From: Chloroflexota bacterium
Lineage (GTDB): Bacteria; Chloroflexota; Limnocylindria; QHBO01
Reading direction: 5' to 3'
DNA: 6,034 bases
NCBI GenBank assembly: GCA_019348395.1
Contig: JAHWJN010000084.1
Span: 1-6,034, forward strand
The notes under the pieces: generated by a model
Database searches by the model: none
What the model was told of the DNA's origin: nothing
What the model saw: only the letters and a program-made list of their open reading frames with translations
Part shown: positions 1-5,739 of the stretch, piece after piece
Layout: every line of letters begins with the position of its first letter
Numbering within the stretch: position 1 is the first letter of the stretch
Program-made: the position numbers and the translations under genes

Positions 1-42
1 AGGGGCGGGGTCGGGTGGATGAGTCTCTGTGATGTTGTGCGA

Positions 43-72
43 GACCCCGGTCGCCGATGGGGCGGTAGGGTC
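43..72 (-). other. GC-rich nested hairpin downstream of rpsO
   Basis: The 88 bases after the rpsO stop hold no coding region that I can support. They contain an outer inverted repeat (gaccc 43-47 with gggtc 68-72) around an inner one (cgcc 52-55 with ggcg 61-64, 5-base loop). The RNA would form a 4-bp stem inside a 5-bp stem. No U-run follows on the minus strand, so it is not a standard intrinsic terminator. It could be an mRNA-stabilising or processing hairpin between rpsO and the next gene, or chance in GC-rich DNA. Confidence 0.35.
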
Positions 73-88
73 GATCGCGGGGGGCGTA

Positions 89-358
89 CTACCGGCGCAG
101 CCCGAGGCTGCTGATGACGGCGCGGTACCGATCCACGTCATTGCGGACCAGGTACGCCAACAGCCGCCGTCGCTGCCCGACGAGCTTGAGCAGCCCGCGG
201 CGCGAGTGATTGTCCTTCGGGAAGCTGCGCAGATGCTCCGTCAGTGACTTGATCCGCTCGGTGAGAAGCGCAATCTGCACTTCGGGAGATCCTGTATCGC
301 CCTCGTGCGTGGCGTAGTCGTCGACGATTGCGCTCTTCGCGTCCTTGGCGAGCGGCAC
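89..358 (-). CDS. rpsO: 30S ribosomal protein S15 (uS15)
   Basis: S15 binds the three-way junction of helices 20-22 in the central domain of 16S rRNA early in 30S assembly and forms an intersubunit bridge. With the GTG at 358 the product is 89 residues, exactly the usual bacterial length. Conserved landmarks are [23 protein letters not shown] (21-43), the rRNA-binding [23 protein letters not shown] (48-70) and the C-terminal [13 protein letters not shown] four-codon-longer reading from GTG 370 (VEEY) is possible but would consume the Shine-Dalgarno sequence, so I reject it. The stop is TAG at 91-89. It is the last gene visible in the cluster; in many bacteria pnp (polynucleotide phosphorylase) comes next, but no start for it lies in the remaining 88 bases. 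Confidence 0.96.
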   Translation of the reverse strand: MPLAKDAKSAIVDDYATHEGDTGSPEVQIALLTERIKSLTEHLRSFPKDNHSRRGLLKLVGQRRRLLAYLVRNDVDRYRAVISSLGLRR

Positions 359-420
359 GTATTCCTCCACATTCTTTCCGTAACCTTCGGGAGTTTACCA
401 GAGCGGGTCCGATGCCGCCA
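359..420 (-). promoter_or_regulatory. ribF-rpsO intergenic leader, possible control region of S15
   Basis: This 62-bp gap is the longest space between genes in the window and clearly less GC-rich than its surroundings. Read on the minus strand it contains TAAACT, a poor -10-like hexamer with no convincing -35, so a promoter here is only a possibility. A small hairpin can form from GUAA (398-395) pairing with UUAC (383-380), enclosing CC(CGAA)GG with a three-base bulge. The strong GGAGG for rpsO lies at 368-364. In other bacteria S15 represses its own mRNA by binding structured leaders, which differ between phyla; whether this one does so is inference. Confidence 0.35.
364..368 (-). promoter_or_regulatory. 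Shine-Dalgarno site for rpsO that decides its start
   Basis: GGAGG lies 5 nt before the GTG at 358. It overlaps an earlier in-frame GTG (370-368), which therefore is unlikely to be the start. The spacing makes GTG 358 the natural initiation codon. Confidence 0.75.
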
Positions 421-1359
421 TCAGGCGCCCTCGGCGGCCACCAGGCGGCGCGCGTCCTCCTCGTCCCGGCGCATCTGCTCGACCAGGGCTTCGGCGCTCT
501 CGAAACGGAGCTCGTCGCGCAATCGCGCGACGAGCTCGACGTCGAGCTCCGCGTCGTACAGGTCGCCGTCCCAGTCGAGCAGGAACGCCTCCACGAGCAC
601 CCGCCCGTCGTCCTCAAAGGTCGGCCGCACGCCCACGCTGACCAGGGCCGGATGGCCGGGCCCGACGTCGCGGGCCGGGACGTGGACACGCCCGAGGTAG
701 ATGCCCAAGGCCGGCATGGCCGCGCGATAGTCGAAGCGCAGGTTCGCCGTGGGATAGCCGAGCAGGCGGCCACGTCGGTCCCCGTGCACCACGGTCCCGC
801 GCAGCAGCGGGGGTCCGGCGAGCAGCCGGGTGGTGGCGCCGACGTCACCCGCCGCGAGCAGCGAGCGGATCCGCGAGGACGAGACGGGTGCCCCATCGGC
901 CGCGGCGGGCTCGACGCCGATCGCCTCGAACCCGGCCTCCGCGCCGATCTGCCGAACGCGGTCGAGGGTGCCGGCGCGGCCCTTCCCGAAGGCGCTGTCC
1001 CGCGTCATCGTCACGGCCCGCAGGTCCAGCGCCGGACCAAGGCGCCCCAGGAAGTCCTCCGGCGTGCAGGATCGCAGGGCGTCGTCGAAGCGCACCTCGA
1101 GTGGCCGGATGCCGAGCGCGCCGATGCGCTCGAGCGTCAGGGCTGGCGGGAGCAGACGTGGCACCTCGGTCCCCGGACGCAGCACCTCGTCCGGATGCGG
1201 GCTGAACACCAGCGCGACGGGCGCGGCGTCGTGCCGGCGCGCAGCCTCGGCAGTCGCGGTCAGGACCTGCCGGTGCCCGAGATGCACGCCGTCGAAGACG
1301 CCGAGCGTCACCACCGCCGGTCCGATCGGCGGGAGCCGACCGAGCTCGACCGCCGTCAC
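421..1359 (-). CDS. ribF: Bifunctional riboflavin kinase / FAD synthetase RibF
   Basis: RibF phosphorylates riboflavin to FMN and adenylylates FMN to FAD in the cytoplasm. The 312-residue product has the nucleotidyltransferase domain first (about 12-170), with GVFDGVHLGHR (20-30, containing the HLGH ATP-binding motif), FSPHP (52-56), DSAFGKGRAG (121-130) and VSSSRIRSLLAAGDV (159-173). The riboflavin kinase domain follows (about 183-306), with RGTVVHGDRRGRLLGYPTANL (187-207; PTAN at 203-206), GIYLGRVH (219-226), VGVRPTF (242-248) and LYDAELDVELVARLRDELRFES (267-288). The frame runs 109 codons further upstream inside truB, but that part is Arg/Gly-rich shadow sequence. I start it at GTG 1359, whose GTGA overlaps the truB TGA by 4 bp and which has GGAG 8 nt ahead; this GTG start is well supported but not proven. 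In DSAFG the first variable position is Ser, where many RibF proteins have an aromatic residue. Confidence 0.95.
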   Translation of the reverse strand: MTAVELGRLPPIGPAVVTLGVFDGVHLGHRQVLTATAEAARRHDAAPVALVFSPHPDEVLRPGTEVPRLLPPALTLERIGALGIRPLEVRFDDALRSCTPEDFLGRLGPALDLRAVTMTRDSAFGKGRAGTLDRVRQIGAEAGFEAIGVEPAAADGAPVSSSRIRSLLAAGDVGATTRLLAGPPLLRGTVVHGDRRGRLLGYPTANLRFDYRAAMPALGIYLGRVHVPARDVGPGHPALVSVGVRPTFEDDGRVLVEAFLLDWDGDLYDAELDVELVARLRDELRFESAEALVEQMRRDEEDARRLVAAEGA

Positions 1360-2243
1360 CCCGCCGGCTCCGCGCCGACGACCTTGTCGGGGTGGAGCCA
1401 CCCCGCGTCGACCCGGCCGACGCCGATCAGCCCACCGTCGGCGAACACGGCCACGCGACCGTCCTCGCCGTGATCCGTCGCGGTGACGGAGCCATGCGTG
1501 AAGCGCCAGGCGGCGTCCGGGTCGAGCGCGACGTGAGGCAACGGCAGGAGCTCCCCCACCGAAAGGACGGCGTCGGCCAGCCGTCCGGCCTCCGCCAGGC
1601 GCTCGAGGCGGTCCGGCGTGATCGCGTCCTCGACGCGCAGTCCCGCCGCCTCCGTGCGCCGCAGGGCTGCGAGGTACCCTCCGCATCCGAGCCGGTCACC
1701 GAGGTCCCGCGCGATCGAGCGAACGTAGGTGCCGGCGCCGCACCGCAGGTCGATCCGGACGTCCAGCCCGTCCGCGCTGTCGCCCAGCTCCAGCACGTCG
1801 ATGGCGTCGATGGCTACGCGTCGCGGCGGGAGGTCGATCGGGGAGCCGGCCCGGGCTGCCCGGTGCGCCGTCCGTCCGCCCTGCTTGCGAGCGCTGAACG
1901 CCGGAGGCCGCTGCTCGATGATGCCGACGAAGTCGGCGAGCGCCGCCTCGATGGATGGGCGGTCCGGCCGCGCGGCGTCAACGGATTGAATCGGTCCCTC
2001 CGCGTCGTCGGTCGCGCTCCTGGCGCCCAGCCGGACGATGGCGTCGTACCGCTTGCGGCCGCCGGTCAGTTCCTCGCTGAATCGGGTCGCAGCCCCGACG
2101 AGGATGGGCAGCACCCCGGAGGCGAGTGGGTCGAGCGTGCCGGCATGGCCGATGCGCCGCGTCGCCGTCAGCCTTCGCAGGAGCCCCACCATGTCGTGGC
2201 TCGTCGGCCCGACGGGCTTGTCGAGGTTAACGACCCCGAGCAT
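1356..2243 (-). CDS. truB: tRNA pseudouridine(55) synthase TruB
   Basis: TruB converts U55 in the T-loop of tRNAs to pseudouridine and also acts as a tRNA folding chaperone. The 295-residue product begins with the typical LGVVNLDKPVGPTSHDMV (2-19) and has the catalytic motif GHAGTLDPLASGVLPI (32-47), with nucleophile Asp38. Tyr66 in KRYDA is the expected base-stacking Tyr, and Arg175 in CGAGTYVRSIARDLG (168-182) is the conserved Arg that pairs with the catalytic Asp. A C-terminal segment (about 237-291) resembles the small PUA-like domain. Two positions differ from the usual pattern: PPAFSARK has Phe in place of the common Tyr, and TAHRAARAG has His in place of the common Tyr. The ATG at 2243 is at the conserved N-terminus; its ribosome site is weak (GAGGA 17 nt away), so translation may rely on coupling with the preceding gene, which it overlaps by 17 bp. 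Confidence 0.96.
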   Translation of the reverse strand: MLGVVNLDKPVGPTSHDMVGLLRRLTATRRIGHAGTLDPLASGVLPILVGAATRFSEELTGGRKRYDAIVRLGARSATDDAEGPIQSVDAARPDRPSIEAALADFVGIIEQRPPAFSARKQGGRTAHRAARAGSPIDLPPRRVAIDAIDVLELGDSADGLDVRIDLRCGAGTYVRSIARDLGDRLGCGGYLAALRRTEAAGLRVEDAITPDRLERLAEAGRLADAVLSVGELLPLPHVALDPDAAWRFTHGSVTATDHGEDGRVAVFADGGLIGVGRVDAGWLHPDKVVGAEPAG

Positions 2244-3210
2244 CGGCGCGCTCGAGCTCGTCCTCGCACTCGTGGAGAACCGCCGGCACGGCCTCCCCCA
2301 TCGGCCGGTCGACGGTGCAACCGGCGGCACGCGAGTGGCCACCGCCGCCGAATGCCGAGGTGATGGCCACCGCATCGGCGCGAGACGTGGTTCGCACGCT
2401 CACGCGTACCTGCGACGCCGCGGCCTCCTTGAACAGCACGGTGACATCCCCGGTCCGCGTCCCGGCCAGGAGGTCGATGAACCCCTCGGTGGCAGTCGGC
2501 TCGCTGCCGGTTTCGGTCAGCATGACGAGCGTCTGGACGGCGTACACGATGCGGCCGTCACGGCGCTGCTCTACGCCGTTCAGCATGCGCCCCCACAGTC
2601 GCATGGTCGAGAACGGCTTGTCGGCATAGATCGACCGGTGCAGTGCCGAGAGCGGCGCGCCGGCCGCCACGAGGTCGGCCATCACCCGCAGGGTGCGTGG
2701 CGTCGCGTTGGGATGCGAGAAGGTGTGGGTGTCCTGGACGATCCCCGCCGCCAGGACCGTGGCGAGGTCCCGGTCCAGCCTGATGCCGAGCTCGGGGAGC
2801 AGGAGCGCCACCATCTCGCAGGTCGCCGCCGCCTCGGGGTCGACCCAGGCGACCCGGGACTCGCGGCCGTCGTTCGAGACGTGGTGGTCGATGTTGATCA
2901 TCCGCGCCCGCGCCAGCCACTCGCCGCTCTCGCGCGCCACCGCGCCGGTGCGCGACGGCGGGCCATCGAGCGCGACTGCGAGGTCCGGCTCGAGCTCCGG
3001 GCGTCGGCGAACGCGATCAGCGCCGGGCAGGCCGGCCAGGAACGGGGGCACGCCGTCGCCGGCGACCACCTCGGCCTGCTTGCCCAGCCGCTCGGCGGCC
3101 GCGGCGACTGCGAGGGCGGCGCCGAGCGTGTCGGCGTCGGGGTTCTCGTGGCACAGGGTCGTCACGCGGGTCGCCTCGCGGATGGCGGCCACCACGGCGT
3201 CACGACTCAT
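2227..3210 (-). CDS. nrnA: DHH/DHHA1 family phosphoesterase, NrnA-like oligoribonuclease/pAp phosphatase
   Basis: This 327-residue protein belongs to the RecJ-like DHH family, NrnA branch. Characterised members degrade very short RNAs (nanoRNA) or linear dinucleotides such as pApA from the 3' or 5' end, and some dephosphorylate pAp to AMP; they are soluble Mn-dependent enzymes. The N-terminal DHH domain shows motif I HENPDADTLGAALA (21-34), an Asp in ALDGPPSRTG (motif II, D82), the name-giving IDHH (107-110) and VQDTHTFSHPNATPRTLR (158-175, D160). The C-terminal DHHA1 substrate-binding domain ends with GGGGHSRAAGC (288-298). All expected metal-binding His/Asp positions appear present. The ATG at 3210 was preferred over one at 3279 because the family starts shortly before motif I and a GAGGAGGAG lies ahead. 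It overlaps rbfA by 11 bp and truB by 17 bp. Which substrate it prefers cannot be read from sequence; the symbol is by family. Confidence 0.9.
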   Translation of the reverse strand: MSRDAVVAAIREATRVTTLCHENPDADTLGAALAVAAAAERLGKQAEVVAGDGVPPFLAGLPGADRVRRRPELEPDLAVALDGPPSRTGAVARESGEWLARARMINIDHHVSNDGRESRVAWVDPEAAATCEMVALLLPELGIRLDRDLATVLAAGIVQDTHTFSHPNATPRTLRVMADLVAAGAPLSALHRSIYADKPFSTMRLWGRMLNGVEQRRDGRIVYAVQTLVMLTETGSEPTATEGFIDLLAGTRTGDVTVLFKEAAASQVRVSVRTTSRADAVAITSAFGGGGHSRAAGCTVDRPMGEAVPAVLHECEDELERADARGR

Positions 3211-3556
3211 CGCCGCGCTCCTCCTCGATCTGGCGCAGGAGCCGCAGCACCCGGTCGCCGGCCTCGATCGAGTCGTCATGCCGGATCGCGAGCTGTGGCA
3301 CGTGACGGACCGTGAGCCGCCCGGCGAGCTGCCGGCGCAGCCACGGCGCCGCGTCGGTGAGCGCGCCGATGGCCGCGGCCTTCTCCTCGTCGGATCCGAG
3401 CACGCTGACCCACACCCGGGCGCTCCCCAGGTCGCGGGCCGTCTCGACGCGCGTGATGGTCGCGAACCCGACGCGCGGATCCTTCATCTCGCGCTGCAGC
3501 AGCTGCATCAGCTCTTGCCGAATCTGGCTGTCGAGCCGATCGGTGCGCTGGCTCAT
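3200..3556 (-). CDS. rbfA: 30S ribosome-binding factor A
   Basis: RbfA is a small KH-like RNA-binding protein that binds immature 30S subunits and helps complete the 5' end of 16S rRNA, notably under cold stress. The product is 118 residues, normal for the family. Its landmarks are the N-terminal RTDRLDSQIRQELMQLL helix (4-20), KDPRVGFATITRVE (25-38), DLGSARVWVSVLG (42-54), the LRRQLAGRLTVRHVPQL segment (73-89) and DDSIEAGDRVLRLL (94-107). The open frame extends 43 codons upstream to 3685 inside infB, but that extension has no family similarity. The ATG at 3556 lies at the conserved N-terminus and has AGGAG 9 nt ahead of it. The gene starts 19 bp after the infB stop and overlaps the next gene by 11 bp. 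Confidence 0.96.
   Translation of the reverse strand: MSQRTDRLDSQIRQELMQLLQREMKDPRVGFATITRVETARDLGSARVWVSVLGSDEEKAAAIGALTDAAPWLRRQLAGRLTVRHVPQLAIRHDDSIEAGDRVLRLLRQIEEERGDES
3218..3226 (-). promoter_or_regulatory. Shine-Dalgarno site for the NrnA-like gene
   Basis: GAGGAGGAG on the minus strand, within the last codons of rbfA (they encode part of its Glu-rich C-terminus), 7 nt before the ATG at 3210. It supports this start and indicates coupled translation with rbfA. Confidence 0.75.
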
Positions 3557-3565
3557 CGGCGCAGA

Positions 3566-3570
3566 CTCCT
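3566..3570 (-). promoter_or_regulatory. Shine-Dalgarno site for rbfA
   Basis: AGGAG on the minus strand lies in the 19-bp infB-rbfA spacer, 9 nt before the ATG at 3556. It fixes the short rbfA start and excludes the upstream in-frame ATG codons inside infB. Confidence 0.7.
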
Positions 3571-3575
3571 CAGGC

Positions 3576-5480
3576 TCAGGCCGACTCGGCCACCATCTGA
3601 TAGCACTCGATGACATCACCCTCGGCGATGTCATCGGCGTCGAGGCCGATGCCGCATTCGTACCCCGCGGCGACCTCACGGACATCGTCCTTGAACCGCT
3701 TCAGCGAGGTGATCCTGGTGTCGGCGATCAGCGTCTCTCCACGGAACAGCCGTGCGTCCGTCCCGCGCAGGATCCGTCCGTCGGTGACGTATGAGCCGGC
3801 GACGTTGCCGGCACGTCCGGCCTTGATGACCATCCGCACCTCGGCGTGCCCCTCGATCTGCTCGACCAGCTTCGGCGCCAGAAGGCCCTTCAGCGCCTGG
3901 CCGATGTCGTCGGTGAGCTTGTAGATGACGTCGTAGAGCCGCACGTCGACGCCGGTCGCGTCGACGGCGCGCAGTGCGCCGACGTCCGGCTTGGCGTTGA
4001 AGCCGACGACCACGGCGTCCGACGCCGAGGCGAGGTTGATGTCACTCTCGTTGATGTCGCCCGCACCCTCGCGCAGGATGTTGATCCGCACCTCGTCGGT
4101 GTTCAGCCGCTCGAGGGCATGCCGGATCGCACCGAGGGAACCCTGGACGTCCGTCTTGAGCACCACGCGCAGCTCGGCCACTTCGGCGTCGGCGATCTGG
4201 GCGCTGATCTCTTCGAGGGTGCTGACCTTCTGTCCGTCGCCACCGGCCGCGGCCCGATCGGCTGCCTCGGCAATGTCACGGGCAGTCTTCTCGTCGGCCA
4301 CCACCCTGAGGATGTCGCCGGCCTCGGGCAGACCCTGAAGACCGATGATCTCGACCGCGCTCGCGGGCTCCGCCTGCGTCACGCGCTTGCCCGATGCGCT
4401 GTTGAGCGCCCGGACGCGGCCCCACGTGCGACCCACGCTGACGATCTGGCCGACCTTCAGGGTTCCGGTCTGGACGAGGACGGTGGCCACGTTGCCGCGT
4501 CCCTTGTCGACCTTCGACTCGACGATCGTGCCGATCGCCTCCCGGTCCGGGTTGGCCTTGAGGTTCTGGAGATCGGCGACGAGCAGGATCATCTCCATCA
4601 GGTCGTCGATGCCGGTGCGCTTGATGGCGCTGACGGCCACGGCGATGACGTCGCCGCCGTACTCCTCGATGAGCACGTTGTTGTCAGCCAGCTCCTGCTT
4701 CACCCGATCCGGCTGGGCATCGGGCTTGTCGACCTTGTTGATCGCCACGATCATCGGCACGCGGGCGGCGCGGACGTGATCGATCGCCTCCTTGGTCTGT
4801 GGCATCACCCCGTCGTCGGCAGCGACGACGATGATCGCGATGTCGGTGACCTGGGCACCTCGGGCCCGCATGGCAGTGAACGCCTCGTGGCCGGGGGTGT
4901 CGAGGAACACGATGCGCTGGTCGTTGTGCACGACCTCGCTGGCACCGATGTGCTGCGTGATCCCGCCGGACTCGCGGTCGGCGACCTTCGTCTCCCGGAT
5001 CGCGTCGAGAAGGCTCGTCTTGCCGTGGTCCACGTGACCCATGACGGTCACGATCGGAGCCCTGGTCACGAGCTTCGAGGGATCCTCGTCGGTCCACAGC
5101 GTCGGCTTCCCGTCGCCCTCCTCCGCCGAGCCGGGCTTGACGAGCTCCTGCTCGCCCGCCGCGTCCGCAGCGGCGCGCTCCGCGGCTCCGCGCAGCGTCG
5201 CCTCCATGCCCAGCTCTCCGGCGACGAGCGACGCGGTGTCGAAGTCGATCGACTGGTTGACGGTTGCGAAGATGCCGTTGCGGATCAGCACGTTGATGAT
5301 CTCGGCGTGGCTGACGGAGAGTGCCTCGGCCAGATCCTTGACCACGACCGGGTCGGGCAGCTCCACCGGGCCGGTCGGTCTGGCGGGAGCCTGTTCGGTC
5401 GCGACGCCGCCGGATGGTCCTCCGGTGCGCTTGCGCTGCGGGCGTGGCCCGCGGCGGGGTCGATATCTACGTGGCGGCAT
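3576..5480 (-). CDS. infB: Translation initiation factor IF-2
   Basis: IF-2 is the GTPase that brings initiator fMet-tRNA to the 30S subunit and promotes subunit joining. The 634-residue protein starts with a short Arg/Pro-rich basic stretch (1-20), followed by an IF2_N-type domain (about 45-95) and a charged linker. The G domain carries all five GTPase motifs: G1 GHVDHGKT (148-155), G2 GITQHIGA (173-180), G3 DTPGH (194-198), G4 NKVD (248-251) and G5 SAI (284-286). Next come the domain II beta-barrel (about 315-395, with [15 protein letters not shown]), domain III (about 436-530, with [12 protein letters not shown]) and the C-terminal tRNA-binding domain (about 545-634, ending with the CGIGL and GDVIECY motifs). 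The protein is short because it lacks the long repetitive N-terminus seen in many GC-rich Actinobacteria; every functional domain is intact. The ATG at 5480 has a strong GAGGTGA ahead of it. It overlaps ylxR by 14 bp and ends 19 bp before rbfA. Confidence 0.98.
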   Translation of the reverse strand: MPPRRYRPRRGPRPQRKRTGGPSGGVATEQAPARPTGPVELPDPVVVKDLAEALSVSHAEIINVLIRNGIFATVNQSIDFDTASLVAGELGMEATLRGAAERAAADAAGEQELVKPGSAEEGDGKPTLWTDEDPSKLVTRAPIVTVMGHVDHGKTSLLDAIRETKVADRESGGITQHIGASEVVHNDQRIVFLDTPGHEAFTAMRARGAQVTDIAIIVVAADDGVMPQTKEAIDHVRAARVPMIVAINKVDKPDAQPDRVKQELADNNVLIEEYGGDVIAVAVSAIKRTGIDDLMEMILLVADLQNLKANPDREAIGTIVESKVDKGRGNVATVLVQTGTLKVGQIVSVGRTWGRVRALNSASGKRVTQAEPASAVEIIGLQGLPEAGDILRVVADEKTARDIAEAADRAAAGGDGQKVSTLEEISAQIADAEVAELRVVLKTDVQGSLGAIRHALERLNTDEVRINILREGAGDINESDINLASASDAVVVGFNAKPDVGALRAVDATGVDVRLYDVIYKLTDDIGQALKGLLAPKLVEQIEGHAEVRMVIKAGRAGNVAGSYVTDGRILRGTDARLFRGETLIADTRITSLKRFKDDVREVAAGYECGIGLDADDIAEGDVIECYQMVAESA

Positions 5481-5739
5481 GGTTCACCTCAGGTTCGAGC
5501 GTTCCCGGTGCGAGCTCGGCACCGAGCGCCCGTTTGACGGCCGGTGCGGCCCGCTCGGGCTCGCGACAGGCAGGTTCATGGCAGATGTAGGTCCCGCGTC
5601 CGGCGAGCCTGCCGGTCGGGTCGTGATGGACGAGCCCGTCCTGCGAGCGGACCAGGCGGTCCATCTCTCGCTTGGGACGGGCCGTGCGGCAGACCGCGCA
5701 GGTGCGGGTCGGAATGTGATCAGGTCGTCGCTTCGGCAT
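5467..5739 (-). CDS. ylxR: YlxR family (DUF448) RNA-binding protein
   Basis: This small 90-residue basic protein belongs to the YlxR/DUF448 family, almost always encoded between nusA and infB. Family members are proposed to bind nucleic acid or RNase P RNA, but the exact role is not settled. The family signatures are the N-terminal [19 protein letters not shown] (residues 12-30) and the GRGTYIC turn (47-53). Cysteines 14, 17, 53 and 58 are spaced in a way compatible with metal binding, which is an inference. The frame is open for 22 more codons upstream, but that extension would be a low-complexity [10 protein letters not shown] stretch lying inside nusA. I chose the ATG at 5739 because the family begins just before the RTC motif and a GGAGG lies 9 nt upstream. 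The start overlaps the end of nusA by 20 bp and the TAG stop overlaps infB by 14 bp. Confidence 0.93.
   Translation of the reverse strand: MPKRRPDHIPTRTCAVCRTARPKREMDRLVRSQDGLVHHDPTGRLAGRGTYICHEPACREPERAAPAVKRALGAELAPGTLEPEVNHAAT
5484..5490 (-). promoter_or_regulatory. Shine-Dalgarno site for infB
   Basis: GAGGTGA, a near-perfect match to the 16S rRNA 3' end, sits 3 nt before the ATG at 5480 (6 nt when counted from the GAGG core). It lies within the last codons of ylxR and is the longest exact match among the junctions here, suggesting efficient initiation on infB. Confidence 0.75.

Noticed and set aside
1..88. Start of pnp or another small gene at the window edge
   Set aside because: On the minus strand there is no ATG or GTG codon in this stretch, and the plus-strand frame from position 29 is the antisense of rpsO.
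380..420. Dedicated rpsO promoter
   Set aside because: TAAACT matches only four of six -10 positions and the hexamer 17 bp upstream (TGGCGG) barely resembles a -35 box; not enough to call a promoter.
138..896. Minus-strand frame of 252 codons across rpsO and ribF
   Set aside because: It is a frame-shifted shadow of ribF and rpsO, Arg/Ser/Pro/Cys-rich, with no family similarity; both true genes are intact in another frame.
1360..1686. N-terminal extension of ribF inside truB (109 codons to the ATG at 1686)
   Set aside because: The extension is low-complexity Arg/Gly sequence over a conserved part of truB. RibF similarity starts just after the GTG at 1359, which overlaps the truB stop in the usual GTGA manner.
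3846..5537. Plus-strand open frame of 563 codons antisense to infB, and similar long plus-strand frames at 328-1473, 1392-2363 and 2038-3315
   Set aside because: They lie wholly opposite well-conserved genes, show no recognisable domain, are rich in Arg/Asp/His/Leu as expected from antisense GC-rich codons, and have no clear ribosome site of their own.
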